This document shows, in pieces, positions 1 through 8,078 of a DNA stretch of 64,000 bases. How positions within the stretch are numbered: the first letter of the stretch is position 1; each line of letters starts with the position of its first letter. Under the pieces are notes generated by a model. The model was not told the DNA's origin. It was given only the letters and a program-made list of their open reading frames with translations, and ran no database searches. A program made the position numbers and the translations under genes. Source of the DNA: DASWNP01 sp035537095 (lineage in GTDB: Bacteria > Acidobacteriota > Blastocatellia > Pyrinomonadales > Pyrinomonadaceae); the NCBI GenBank assembly GCA_035537095.1, contig DATLMV010000088.1, forward strand, positions 1 through 64,000, in the 5' to 3' direction.

Positions 1-602
1 ACGAACTTGTTCTGCGCGATGCGCTCGACGCGGTCGGCGGTGAAGTACATCACCGTGCCGTCGTTGGATTGATTGGTGAAGCCGGTCGAGTTGAGAAAGA
101 AGCCGAGCTTGGTCGCGTAGTTCCATTCGGCGCGCGTGCCCGTGATGCGCTGCTGCTCGCCCTGATCGAAGACGACGCTGCCTTCGGCGATGACCTTGTT
201 CGTCGCCTCATAGACCGTCAACTTGTCGGCCTGCAAGCGATAAATCCCGACGCGCGCATCAACGTTCCCTTCATAGACGACGACGCGCGCCTTGTCCGGC
301 CCCGTCACCGTCTGCTTATCCGCGTTGACGATGAACTCGTCGGTCGGCTGCTGCGCAAGACCCTCCGGCCCGCCGCGACGACGGCGCGGGAGGAGGGGTT
401 GTTCGTGCGTCAGCGGGTTGACGTTCGGCGTGTCGGTGAGCGGGTTCGTCACCTGCCGGTCAACCGGATTGGTCTCCTGTGCGAACGCAGGCCGCGACGT
501 TGCGCCGCCCGCACACACGAGCAGGGCACACACCGCAATGAGCAGAGTCGGATTAAAACGCAAAGTTGTCACGGGAAAGCGACGAGCAACGGCGGCGGCC
601 AT
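1..602 (-). CDS. LptD/OstA-type LPS transport protein, N-terminal part (cut by window start)
   Basis: The frame read from the ATG at 600-602 runs off the window start, giving about 200 N-terminal residues. Residues 1-46 form a signal peptide: a basic start, a hydrophobic core, and cleavage near AFAQ. A Pro/Arg-rich linker follows. From about residue 83 the sequence has the repeated beta-strand pattern of OstA/LptA-like domains (FIVNADKQTVTGPDKARVVV, then VIAEGSVVFDQGEQQRITGT). This domain binds LPS in the periplasm, either as LptA or as the N-terminus of the outer-membrane LptD. Which one cannot be decided because the C-terminus is missing. A GAGG motif lies about 8 nt before the ATG. The gene is divergent from lpxB, which fits a lipid A/LPS neighbourhood. 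Confidence 0.8.
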   Translation of the reverse strand, partial: MAAAVARRFPVTTLRFNPTLLIAVCALLVCAGGATSRPAFAQETNPVDRQVTNPLTDTPNVNPLTHEQPLLPRRRRGGPEGLAQQPTDEFIVNADKQTVTGPDKARVVVYEGNVDARVGIYRLQADKLTVYEATNKVIAEGSVVFDQGEQQRITGTRAEWNYATKLGFFLNSTGFTNQSNDGTVMYFTADRVERIAQNKF

Positions 603-666
603 CCGCGTCGCCTCAACCTCCAAGAGGACGAAACCGACCAAAGACCCGCCGATGCTAACATAGGAA

Positions 667-882
667 AGTGACAAGTGACGAGCGACGAGTGACAAGCAAG
701 AGCAGAAGTCAAAACTATGTCCAAAGTCGCAAGTCTGAAAGTCCAAAGTCAAGAGCTTTATCTTTAGTCAACAGCTTTGTCTTTAGGCGTTGAACTTTGG
801 ACTCCCTTTTGACTTTGGACGTTAGACTTTCAGACTTTGGACTTCTTCCGGCTCATCACTCGTCACTTGTCACCCGTCACTG
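667..882. repeat. Large imperfect inverted repeat made of degenerate 7-bp units
   Basis: This fills the 300-base gap between the divergent lptD-like gene and lpxB. The left arm is a run of heptamers such as GTGACAA, GTGACGA, GCGACGA and GTGACAA, followed by GTCCAAA, GTCGCAA and GTCTGAA. The right arm (about 785-882) carries the reverse complements of the same two heptamer families in the mirrored order. The transcript of either strand could fold into a long imperfect hairpin. I see no convincing coding sequence in it. Promoters for both flanking genes must lie in or beside it, but none is clear. Confidence 0.7.
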
Positions 883-902
883 CTTTGCTATTATCCGTGC
901 TG

Positions 903-2099
903 ATGACGGGCAACGGCGAGAGCATCCGCTTGATGTTGGTGGCGGGCGAGCCTTCGGGCGATGCGCATGCGGCGGCGTTGGCGCGTGCGCTCGGAGAGCG
1001 CGGGGCGGGCGCGAGCTTTGAATTTTACGGCGCGACCGGGCGGGAGATGCGCGCGGCGGGCGTCGAGACGATTGTCAACGCCGACGAGTTGGCGATTGTC
1101 GGCCTGCTGGAAATCGGGGGCGCGCTTCCACAGTTCTGGCGCGCTTACCGCGACTTGAAACGCGCGGCTTTAGAGCGACGCCCCGACGCGGTCGTGCTCG
1201 TTGACTGGCCCGACTTCAACCTGCCGCTTGCACGCGCTCTGCGTCGGCGCGGCCTCAAAATTATCTACTACATCAGTCCGCAACTGTGGGCATGGCGCGC
1301 GCATCGCGTCCGCCAGATTCGCCGCGACGTTGACCTGCTGCTCGCCATCCTGCCCTTCGAGCCAGCATGGTACGAGCGGCACGGCATCCGTCACGTCGAG
1401 TTCGTCGGCCACCCGCTCGCGGGCGAAGTCCGTGCGCGCTACGACCGCGCGGAGTTCTGTCGTCGTCACCATCTCGACCCGGCCCGCCCCGTCATCGCGC
1501 TCCTGCCCGGCAGCCGCCGCAAAGAACTCCAACGCATCCTGCCGCCCATGCTCGACGCTGCGCGCATCGTCGCGCGTTCGTGCGCCGACGCGCAGTTCGT
1601 CGTCGCGCTCTCGCCGAACCGCTTGCCGACGGAAGCGGAAGCCGCGCTCGCCGCCGCCGGTCTCACGAGCGCGACTGGGGCCGGAGCGTTCCGCATCGTG
1701 CAGCACGAGACGCGCGATGCGCTCGCGGCGGCGGACGCGGCGGCGGTCGCCAGCGGCACGGCGACGCTCGAAGCCGCGCTCATCGCGACGCCGCTCGTCG
1801 TCGTCTATAAAGAATCGTTTCTCAACTGGCACATCCTCGGCAGCCTCATCAACACCGAGCACTACGGCCTCGTCAATCTCATCGCCGGTTATCGCCTCGC
1901 CCCCGAACTCATGCAAAACGACTTCACGGGTGAAACCCTCGCGCGCGAAATTCTCCGGCTCCTCGACCCCGCACACAACGCCGAAGCCCGCGCCCGGCTC
2001 CGCGACGCCACCGCACAACTCGGCACGGGCGGCGCATCACACAACGCCGCCGACGCCCTCCTGCGCGCCGTGCGCCGTTGGAAAAACGACAGCCGTTAG
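903..2099 (+). CDS. lpxB: Lipid-A-disaccharide synthase LpxB
   Basis: LpxB transfers the glucosamine unit of UDP-2,3-diacylglucosamine onto lipid X, forming lipid A disaccharide at the inner face of the cytoplasmic membrane. The 398-residue product has the family N-terminus (LMLVAGEPSGDAHAAAL), the VDWPDFNLPLARAL segment, YYISPQLWAWR, and the sugar-nucleotide-binding region LLPGSRRKELQ. Its length matches the usual 380-400 residues. An in-frame start exists upstream at 837, but those 22 extra residues come from the heptamer repeat. The ATG at 903 gives the expected family N-terminus; 933 is an alternative. Family assignment is secure. The gene stands alone, divergent from the lptD-like gene and convergent with a DUF6141 gene, rather than next to lpxA. 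Confidence 0.95.
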   Translation: MTGNGESIRLMLVAGEPSGDAHAAALARALGERGAGASFEFYGATGREMRAAGVETIVNADELAIVGLLEIGGALPQFWRAYRDLKRAALERRPDAVVLVDWPDFNLPLARALRRRGLKIIYYISPQLWAWRAHRVRQIRRDVDLLLAILPFEPAWYERHGIRHVEFVGHPLAGEVRARYDRAEFCRRHHLDPARPVIALLPGSRRKELQRILPPMLDAARIVARSCADAQFVVALSPNRLPTEAEAALAAAGLTSATGAGAFRIVQHETRDALAAADAAAVASGTATLEAALIATPLVVVYKESFLNWHILGSLINTEHYGLVNLIAGYRLAPELMQNDFTGETLAREILRLLDPAHNAEARARLRDATAQLGTGGASHNAADALLRAVRRWKNDSR

Positions 2100-2182
2100 C
2101 CAGCATCCGAAACATAGAGGTACGAATGATTTTCTACACGTACCGGATGCTGCGCTCGACGTGCCGGACGCTTTGCCGGAGG

Positions 2183-2698
2183 CTAACTGTGACTTGCTTC
2201 TGTTCTGCGCTTGATTGCTTCGGCGAGTTCGTCTGCGCGCCCGGAGCCGACGAGGAGTTCTTTGCCGCCGTCGAGTTGGAGTTGCACGCCGCGATTGCCG
2301 CTGACGTTGTAGGCCCAACCGCGCGCGCCCCAACGGATGCCCCAACCGCCGTACTCGGCGATTGGATTGTACGTGCGCGCTTCGACGCTGCGGATGCTTT
2401 GGTAGGGAATCGCTTTGCGCCGCCAGAGCAGGACGAAGTGGACGTGGAGCGCGTCGTCGCGAACTTCCGTGACGAGTCGCATCAGGTAAATCCAGAGCAT
2501 GATGACGGCGAGCATGATGCTGACGCCCGTGAGTTCCGCGTCCGACATCGGCTTGCTGCCCCACGGTCGCCCCGCAATCACCTGCACGTAAAACCCGTAC
2601 GCGAATATCAGAAACGGCACGAGCATAATCGCCCACACCCACCATTGGCGAAAACGCTGCACCTCGCGGAAGTATGTCCGGTTGACTCTCTGGCTCAT
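2183..2698 (-). CDS. DUF6141-like membrane protein
   Basis: This 171-residue protein has two hydrophobic segments, about residues 20-43 (WWVWAIMLVPFLIFAYGFYV) and 55-78 (LTGVSIMLAVIMLWIYLMRL). They form a membrane hairpin followed by a soluble C-terminal domain. The soluble part (HVHFVLLWRRKAIPYQSIRS, then GGWGIRWG and GVQLQLDGGKELLVGS) resembles bacterial PH-like domains of the DUF6141 type. Role unknown. It lies upstream of, and antiparallel to, the end of lpxB, and 100 bp downstream of lpxD on the same strand. A heptamer inverted repeat separates it from lpxD. Family assignment is by sequence character only. Confidence 0.75.
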   Translation of the reverse strand: MSQRVNRTYFREVQRFRQWWVWAIMLVPFLIFAYGFYVQVIAGRPWGSKPMSDAELTGVSIMLAVIMLWIYLMRLVTEVRDDALHVHFVLLWRRKAIPYQSIRSVEARTYNPIAEYGGWGIRWGARGWAYNVSGNRGVQLQLDGGKELLVGSGRADELAEAIKRRTEASHS

Positions 2699-2714
2699 GG
2701 TATTGCAGGGGCTA

Positions 2715-2786
2715 GATGTCGGATGTTGGATGTCGGATGTTAGGAAAGAGCGCCCTGTTTTTATCTAACATCTAATATCCGACATC
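2715..2786. repeat. Heptamer-based inverted repeat between lpxD and the DUF6141 gene
   Basis: The left arm is four consecutive 7-bp units (GATGTCG, GATGTTG, GATGTCG, GATGTTA) at 2715-2742. The right arm at 2765-2786 is the reverse complement of three such units (GATGTCG, GATATTA, GATGTTA). A 21-nt loop ends in a T run. On the plus strand the first arm plus the T run could resemble a terminator. The regular 7-bp period links it to the element at 667-882. Confidence 0.7.
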
Positions 2787-2804
2787 TGACCTCTTCTGTT
2801 AGCC

Positions 2805-3974
2805 TCATTCTTCTTTCAGTCGCTCTTGAAGCTCTGCCAGTTGACGGCGCAGTTCTTTGAGTTCGTCGCGCATCTGCGGGAGACGTTTGACGTACGCGTT
2901 GAGGCGTTTGTATTCGTCGAGCGGTTGCACGGGGATGCCCCACCAGACGCCCGCGCGGACGATTTTACCGGGCAAAATCCCCGCCTTCGAGCCGACGATT
3001 GCGCCGCTCTCGACGCGCGCATGATCGCCCATCCCGACCTGCCCGCCGATCACCGCGTCGTCTTCGATAACCGTGCTGCCGGAAATCCCCGTCTGCGCCG
3101 CGATGATGACGCGCGCGCCGATCTGCACGTTGTGGCCGACCTGCACGAGATTGTCAATCTTTGTTCCCCGCCCGATGCGCGTTTGCCCAAGCGCGCCCCT
3201 GTCTATGCACGTGTGCGCGCCGATCTCCACGTCGTCTTCAATCTCGACCGTGCCGATCTGCGGAAACTTGTGATAGACGCCTTCGCCGTCGCGCACGTAG
3301 CCGAAGCCGTCCGCGCCGACGACGACCGACGCGTGCAGAATCACGTGGTCGCCAATCGTCACGCCTTCGTAGAGCACGACGTGCGGATGCAGCACGCAGT
3401 CGCGCCCGACGCGCACGCCGTCGCCGACGTATGCTCCGGCGAGCACCTGCGTCCCCGCGCCGACCCGCGCGCCCTCGCCCACCTGCGCGTACGCGCCGAC
3501 AAACGCGCCCGCTTCAATCTCCGCGCTCGCAGCCACCTGCGCCGCCGGATGAATCGCCCCCGCATGCACCCGGCGCGGGTGCAACACCTCCGCAATCAAA
3601 GCGAACGCCAACTTCGGACGTGCCGCCTCAATCAGACACTTGAACGCGTTCGTCTCCGTCGCTCCATGCGACGCGTTCGCATCTGTCGCTTCATGCGACG
3701 CGCTCATCTCCGTCGCATCGTGTGATGCGTTTGCCGCGTTCCCTCCCGTCTGCAAAGACGCCGCCGCGCCCTCCGGCACGATCAGACAGGACGCGCCGCT
3801 CGTGCGCGCGCTCGCCAGAAGTTTCGCGTCCTCGACGAAAGCAATCTCGCCCGCACGCGCGCTCGACAAGCTCGCCACACGCTCGATCAGCGTCGCGCCG
3901 TCGCCCGCCGCGACGCGCCCGCCGACCAGCGCGGCCAACTCCGAGACCTTTTTTCCTGCTGCCTGCGTGCTCAT
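2805..3974 (-). CDS. lpxD: UDP-3-O-acylglucosamine N-acyltransferase LpxD
   Basis: LpxD adds the second, N-linked acyl chain to UDP-3-O-acyl-glucosamine in lipid A synthesis. The N-terminal uridine-binding domain (SLSSARAGEIAFVEDAKLL) is followed by a left-handed beta-helix of hexapeptide repeats, with the conserved segment around HNVQIG; His281 matches the catalytic histidine of the family. A C-terminal helix (LPQMRDELKELRRQLAELQE) ends the protein. At 389 residues it is about 40-50 longer than usual, because a three-copy 9-residue repeat (around residues 81-110) sits between the two domains. The start ATG (3972-3974) overlaps the lpxA stop as ATGA, so the two are translationally coupled. 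The fabZ gene often found between them is absent. Confidence 0.95.
   Translation of the reverse strand: MSTQAAGKKVSELAALVGGRVAAGDGATLIERVASLSSARAGEIAFVEDAKLLASARTSGASCLIVPEGAAASLQTGGNAANASHDATEMSASHEATDANASHGATETNAFKCLIEAARPKLAFALIAEVLHPRRVHAGAIHPAAQVAASAEIEAGAFVGAYAQVGEGARVGAGTQVLAGAYVGDGVRVGRDCVLHPHVVLYEGVTIGDHVILHASVVVGADGFGYVRDGEGVYHKFPQIGTVEIEDDVEIGAHTCIDRGALGQTRIGRGTKIDNLVQVGHNVQIGARVIIAAQTGISGSTVIEDDAVIGGQVGMGDHARVESGAIVGSKAGILPGKIVRAGVWWGIPVQPLDEYKRLNAYVKRLPQMRDELKELRRQLAELQERLKEE
3646..3732. repeat. 27-bp minisatellite inside lpxD
   Basis: Three tandem 27-bp units (3646-3672, 3673-3699, 3700-3726) plus a partial fourth. They encode 9-residue repeats of the form NASHDATEM / SASHEATDA / NASHGATET. 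The reading frame is kept. The repeat lies in the linker between the substrate-binding domain and the beta-helix, where extra residues should be tolerated. Confidence 0.9.
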
Positions 3975-4783
3975 AGAACCGTCGTTTCTGCCAACTCTGC
4001 GGCGCGCGCGTCGCGGGGCGCGCGGGGAAAGCCGCGACGTGAGCGGCGGATGAAATCTGAGAGATGCCGGACGTGTTCGTCGTCGAGTTGTTCGAGTTGG
4101 CGGATGGCTTCGGCGAGGGGGAGACGGCGGCGGAAGATGAGTTGATATGCGTGCTTGAGGGCGCGGCGCGCGTCCGTGGAGAATCCGGCGCGGCGCAGGC
4201 CGACGGAGTTGAGGCCGCGCACGTGTGCGGGGTTGCCGTCGGTGATGAAGAAGGGGAGCACGTCTTGAACTATCTTCGATTTGCCGCCGACCATCGCGTA
4301 GCGTCCCATACGGACGAACTGGTGTGCGCCGACGTTGGACGAGAGAAAGACGTGGTCTTCTACGCGAATGTGTCCGGCGAGCGCGACGCCGTTGGCGAAG
4401 ATGTTGTCGTCGCCCACTTCGCAGTTGTGCGCGATGTGCGTGCCGACCATCAGGAAGTTGCGCGAGCCGACGCGCGTCGCCGACGCTTCGCCGCTCGCTC
4501 GATGAATCGTCGCGCTCTCGCGGATCAGGTTATCGTCGCCGATAATCAACGCGCTCGCTTCGCCTCTGAATTTCACGTCCTGCGGCTCGCCGCCGAGCGT
4601 GGCGTGTTCAAAGACGCGGTTGCGGCGGCCCATGCTCGTGAAGCGTTTGATGACCGCGTGCGCGCCGATTTCGCAGCCCGCGCCGATGATGACATCTTCT
4701 TCGATGACGGCGTAGGGGCCGACGCTCGTATCGCGTCCGATGTGCGCGCGGGGGCTGACGATGGCTGTCGGATGAATATTCAT
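3971..4783 (-). CDS. lpxA: Acyl-ACP:UDP-N-acetylglucosamine O-acyltransferase LpxA
   Basis: LpxA performs the first step of lipid A synthesis, putting a 3-hydroxyacyl chain on UDP-GlcNAc. The 270-residue product starts MNIHPTAIVSPRAHIG. It carries hexapeptide repeats throughout and the segment GTHIAHNCEVG, in which His119 corresponds to the catalytic histidine of the family. The motif FEHATLGGEPQDVKFRGE is typical of LpxA, and the C-terminal helical region has the form GLNSVGLRRAGFS. A longer open frame extends to 4873, but the methionine at 4783 is the standard family start. It is the first gene of a pair with lpxD (ATGA overlap). Confidence 0.95.
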   Translation of the reverse strand: MNIHPTAIVSPRAHIGRDTSVGPYAVIEEDVIIGAGCEIGAHAVIKRFTSMGRRNRVFEHATLGGEPQDVKFRGEASALIIGDDNLIRESATIHRASGEASATRVGSRNFLMVGTHIAHNCEVGDDNIFANGVALAGHIRVEDHVFLSSNVGAHQFVRMGRYAMVGGKSKIVQDVLPFFITDGNPAHVRGLNSVGLRRAGFSTDARRALKHAYQLIFRRRLPLAEAIRQLEQLDDEHVRHLSDFIRRSRRGFPRAPRDARAAELAETTVL

Positions 4784-4940
4784 ACGGAGACGACGAACAC
4801 GGCGCGATAGTACATGCACGCCTTTCGTCGCCGCAACCGGAATAGTGCGCGCCGGAGACGCCACGCGGCGCACGTCGAGAGACGCATGAGCCTGAGAGTC
4901 ATCAACAAAACCAAGCTGCCTAGAATCAAAGCTGAATCAA

Positions 4941-5136
4941 ACAGGGATGGACAGGATAGACAGGATAAGAAAACGGGGAAAAGGGAAAGGTTAAATGGGT
5001 AAAGGGGAAAAGTTACAGGGCGAAACCATGGGAGCTAACTGCGGGCTCCGCTTGGCTTCACTTCCTCCATTTGCCCCGCTCACCTTTTACCCTTTCCCCG
5101 TCTCTTTTTATCCTGTTCATCCTGTCCATCCCTGTT
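4941..5136. repeat. MITE-like element with near-perfect terminal inverted repeats (copy 1)
   Basis: This occupies most of the 403-base gap between lpxA and the downstream STAND gene. The two ends are exact inverted copies for 17 bp (ACAGGGATGGACAGGAT), and the similarity continues for about 27 bp. Inside the ends are G/A-rich heptamers (GGGGAAA, AGGGAAA, GGTTAAA) on the left and their pyrimidine-rich complements on the right. A central 31-bp core (5012-5042) is shared with the element at 44575-44714 at 26 of 31 positions. There is no coding capacity. Flanking bases do not show an obvious target-site duplication. Confidence 0.8.
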
Positions 5137-5186
5137 AATTTCTTCAGCGCTTTTGTTAGCTGCGCTGAGTCGAAACAGCGCGGGCG

Positions 5187-8057
5187 TTATTTGCCGTCGG
5201 ACTCTTCCATGAAGATGCGTTGTTCGTCGGGCGTGAGATTGCGCGTGAGTCGCGCTTCGGCGGTTTCGATGAGTTGGTCGAGCGAGAGACCTTCGACGGA
5301 AGGAACTTGTCGCATCCAGATACGCGCGGAACCGTCTTCGCTGCCGGTGGCGACCATCTGGTTGTCGGGGCTGAAAGCGACGCAGTAGGAGGCCGCCGCG
5401 TGCCCGTGCAGTTCGAGGAAGGGGCGACGCGCGGAGAAATCTTTGGCGGCTTCGGCGCGCCAGTCCCAGAGACGCGCCACGCCGTCGGCGCTCGCCGTCG
5501 CCACCAATCTGCCGTCGTCGCTGAAGGCCACGCCGCGCACCGACGTGAGCGGCCCGCGCAACACAATCGCACTATCCAGAGGTTTCGCGGCCTGCCATTC
5601 CCAGACGATGGTCGTCGCATCGTCGCTGCCCGTCACGACGTATTTTCCGTCGGGGCTGAACCTCGCGCTGTGAATCAGGTCGCGGTGTCCCTTTTCGAGT
5701 TTGAGCGGATTGTTGCGCCCCGGTTCGGCGCGCCACGTCCAGACGCGCACGAAGAGACTCTTGCCCGCGATGACGATGTGCTGCCCGTCGGGGCTGAACG
5801 CTGCGCTGTAGATGGTCGGGCCGCGACCCTGCGCGGGCGTGGGAGAGGCGGCGGGGGTCGCGCTCCCGGACGCAGGCGAAGAACTCGTCGGCGCGGCGGC
5901 GGCGACGGGCGACGGAGTTGTCGTCTGACTCGTCGCAGCACTCGTCGCCGGAGCGGTTGCGCGGCCCGTCGCGGGAGTGACGCCCGTGCCGGGGCTGGAA
6001 GTCGGCGTCGGGGAGGGCGTCGGGGATTCTTTCCAGTCGGCGAAGATTATCTGCTTGAAAGGCTTTGTGCGTCCCTCCTCGGTCTGCCAGTCCCAGACGC
6101 GGACGATGCCGTCGCTGCCGCCCGTGACGATGTACTGCCCGTCGTGGGGGCTGAAGGCGGCGGCGCGAATCTCCTGCTGCTCGACAATCGCCGCCTCGAC
6201 GCGCGGCGCGCCGCGTTGCCAATCCGTCCAGACGCGCGCCGTGCCGTCCTGTCCCGCCGTGAGCACGTACTTGCCGTCGGGGCTGAACGAGACGCTGATG
6301 ACGGGCCGCGTCGTCTCTTGCAGATATGAGACGACTTCGCCCGTCGCCGCGTTCCAGACGCGCGCCTCGTTCTTGCCCGCTTCGCTCCAACCGGCGGTCG
6401 CGACGTATTTGCCGTCGGGACTGTAGGCGATGCCCCTGATGGCGATGGGCTTGTCGTGCAGCAAGAGCGTTTTGAGATGCGCGGCGAGCAGCGATTTGCG
6501 GAGCGCGCCCTCGGCCTTCGAGGTGCGTTCCGCTTTGGCCGATTCGAGCGAGAGCAGCAGACTGAGTTCCGGGTCGTGCGTCAACTGCGACTTGGCGTAG
6601 GCGGCCAACTCGCCGGAGCGGGCCGCGCGTTTGGCCCGGTCAATACCGTGCTTGACGGCGAGCACGAGCAGCACGACCATCAGCGCGACGACGCCCGACA
6701 AGACCATCACGCCGTATCGCCAACGCCTGCCCTGCCGCCGGATGAACTGCGCTCGCCAGCCGAGTATCGGCTGCGCCAGCACGTCGTGAAAGATTTCGTA
6801 GCGCGGGAGCGTGGGCTGGTTGGCGGGCGGTTCGACGACGCGCAGGATACGCGTCTGGCCGCCCGAGAGTTTGCGGAGCAGGGCTTCGAGCGCGGGTTCG
6901 GGAAAGTTGGACGAGATGGCGAGGTCGGGGAGCGTCTGCGCGATTTTCGTCCCCGAAGGCGTGACGAGATATTGCAACATGCGCGCGGCCATGCGTCTCT
7001 CCTGCGCGCTCAGTTTATCCATCACGCGGTCGAGATGCGTGCTCGCAATCTTCTTCGTGCGCCCGAGCGATTCGTATGTGTGCAGGCGCAGCGCGCGCGA
7101 GTTCGCCGCCGTCTCCTGCATCCAGAGACGCATCATCACCATCTGCAAAAACGGCGTCTCGATGCGACCGCCCGCAGGTTGCGCGCGGTCGGCGACGACG
7201 CCTTGCGCCGGTTGCTGCTGCGTGCTATTGCCGCCGAGAGCTAAATCGTCGAGCAGGGCCGCGACGAGTTCGGGTTCGATGGTGTAAGGCGTCTGGTCTT
7301 CGGGGAGATGGCGGTTGTGTTCTTCGAGGGGGAGGCGGATGGCCTCTCCGGCGGAGACGCGCGTGAGATGTTCGAGCCGCAGCATGTTGTTCAGGAGCGT
7401 CGGGATGCGGCCCTGAAAACGGTCGAGCTTGCTGATGCCGTCCTCGCGTATCGAAAGCAGGAAGTTGACGTTCACGTCGCGGCGATTGACGGCGCGCGCA
7501 AACTGCGCCTCGAAGCCCGCGTCGTCCTCCGGGGGCTGCGCCGGATGATAAAGAAAATACTCTTCAAACTGGTCGAGGATGAAAAAGATGGGCGCACCCA
7601 GACGCCGCGCCGCCTGTCCGAGAAATTCGTCGAGCGCGTCGCCGCTGTTCTCCTCAAGTTCGACTCTCGCTTGCGTGCTCAAGGCGAGCCGCACTTCGTC
7701 TCGCAGTTCGGCGAGAAAATCTTCGTCCTGCCACCTGCGAAAAACGACGACGACCGGGGGCGTCTGCTCGATGTCGTCGGCGTCCGGATCGTCGCCCCCG
7801 TCATCAGGTGCGACGCTCGCGGCGTTCCCGGCGGCGAGGCGCGAAGCCTTCTTCAACTGCGGGACGACGCCCGCCATCAGCACCGAACTCTTGCCGACGC
7901 CCGATGCGCCGTAGAGCACCGTGAGCGGCGAGGCGTAGAGATTCGAGATGATGATCTGCTGGTCGCGCTTGCGCCCGAAGAAGTAGCGGCTGTCCTGTTC
8001 GGTGAACGGTTGCAACCCTTGATAGGGAGATGAGCGTGGGGGAGCGTTCGTGGTCAT
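5187..8057 (-). CDS. nSTAND1-type NTPase with transmembrane segment and seven-bladed WD40 propeller
   Basis: The protein has 956 residues. The N-terminus (PYQGLQPFTEQDSRYFFGR, residues 11-29) is the signature of nSTAND1 ATPases. Walker A is GASGVGKS (50-57) and Walker B FFILDQFEE (158-166), so nucleotide binding should be intact. A winged-helix/arm region follows, then one membrane helix at about 447-468. Seven WD40 repeats (about 539-920) form one propeller. A 75-residue Pro/Ser/Thr/Ala-rich linker (about 672-747) interrupts it between blades 3 and 4. Such proteins are molecular switches: the propeller senses and the NTPase oligomerises. It is the last gene of a three-gene operon, 21 bp after the SIR2-like gene, with a GAGGAG box before the ATG. 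Its trigger is unknown. Confidence 0.9.
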   Translation of the reverse strand: MTTNAPPRSSPYQGLQPFTEQDSRYFFGRKRDQQIIISNLYASPLTVLYGASGVGKSSVLMAGVVPQLKKASRLAAGNAASVAPDDGGDDPDADDIEQTPPVVVVFRRWQDEDFLAELRDEVRLALSTQARVELEENSGDALDEFLGQAARRLGAPIFFILDQFEEYFLYHPAQPPEDDAGFEAQFARAVNRRDVNVNFLLSIREDGISKLDRFQGRIPTLLNNMLRLEHLTRVSAGEAIRLPLEEHNRHLPEDQTPYTIEPELVAALLDDLALGGNSTQQQPAQGVVADRAQPAGGRIETPFLQMVMMRLWMQETAANSRALRLHTYESLGRTKKIASTHLDRVMDKLSAQERRMAARMLQYLVTPSGTKIAQTLPDLAISSNFPEPALEALLRKLSGGQTRILRVVEPPANQPTLPRYEIFHDVLAQPILGWRAQFIRRQGRRWRYGVMVLSGVVALMVVLLVLAVKHGIDRAKRAARSGELAAYAKSQLTHDPELSLLLSLESAKAERTSKAEGALRKSLLAAHLKTLLLHDKPIAIRGIAYSPDGKYVATAGWSEAGKNEARVWNAATGEVVSYLQETTRPVISVSFSPDGKYVLTAGQDGTARVWTDWQRGAPRVEAAIVEQQEIRAAAFSPHDGQYIVTGGSDGIVRVWDWQTEEGRTKPFKQIIFADWKESPTPSPTPTSSPGTGVTPATGRATAPATSAATSQTTTPSPVAAAAPTSSSPASGSATPAASPTPAQGRGPTIYSAAFSPDGQHIVIAGKSLFVRVWTWRAEPGRNNPLKLEKGHRDLIHSARFSPDGKYVVTGSDDATTIVWEWQAAKPLDSAIVLRGPLTSVRGVAFSDDGRLVATASADGVARLWDWRAEAAKDFSARRPFLELHGHAAASYCVAFSPDNQMVATGSEDGSARIWMRQVPSVEGLSLDQLIETAEARLTRNLTPDEQRIFMEESDGK

Positions 8058-8078
8058 CGGGCTTCTGTCTCCTCAGGG

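Noticed and set aside
69..671. 200-codon plus-strand frame at the window start
   Set aside because: Antisense to the OstA/LptD-type gene, whose signal peptide and domain pattern are clear.
667..882. CRISPR-like array
   Set aside because: The units are 7 bp, degenerate and mirrored, without spacers, and no cas genes are present.
837..902. Longer N-terminus for LpxB
   Set aside because: The extra residues are encoded by the heptamer inverted repeat and do not belong to the family.
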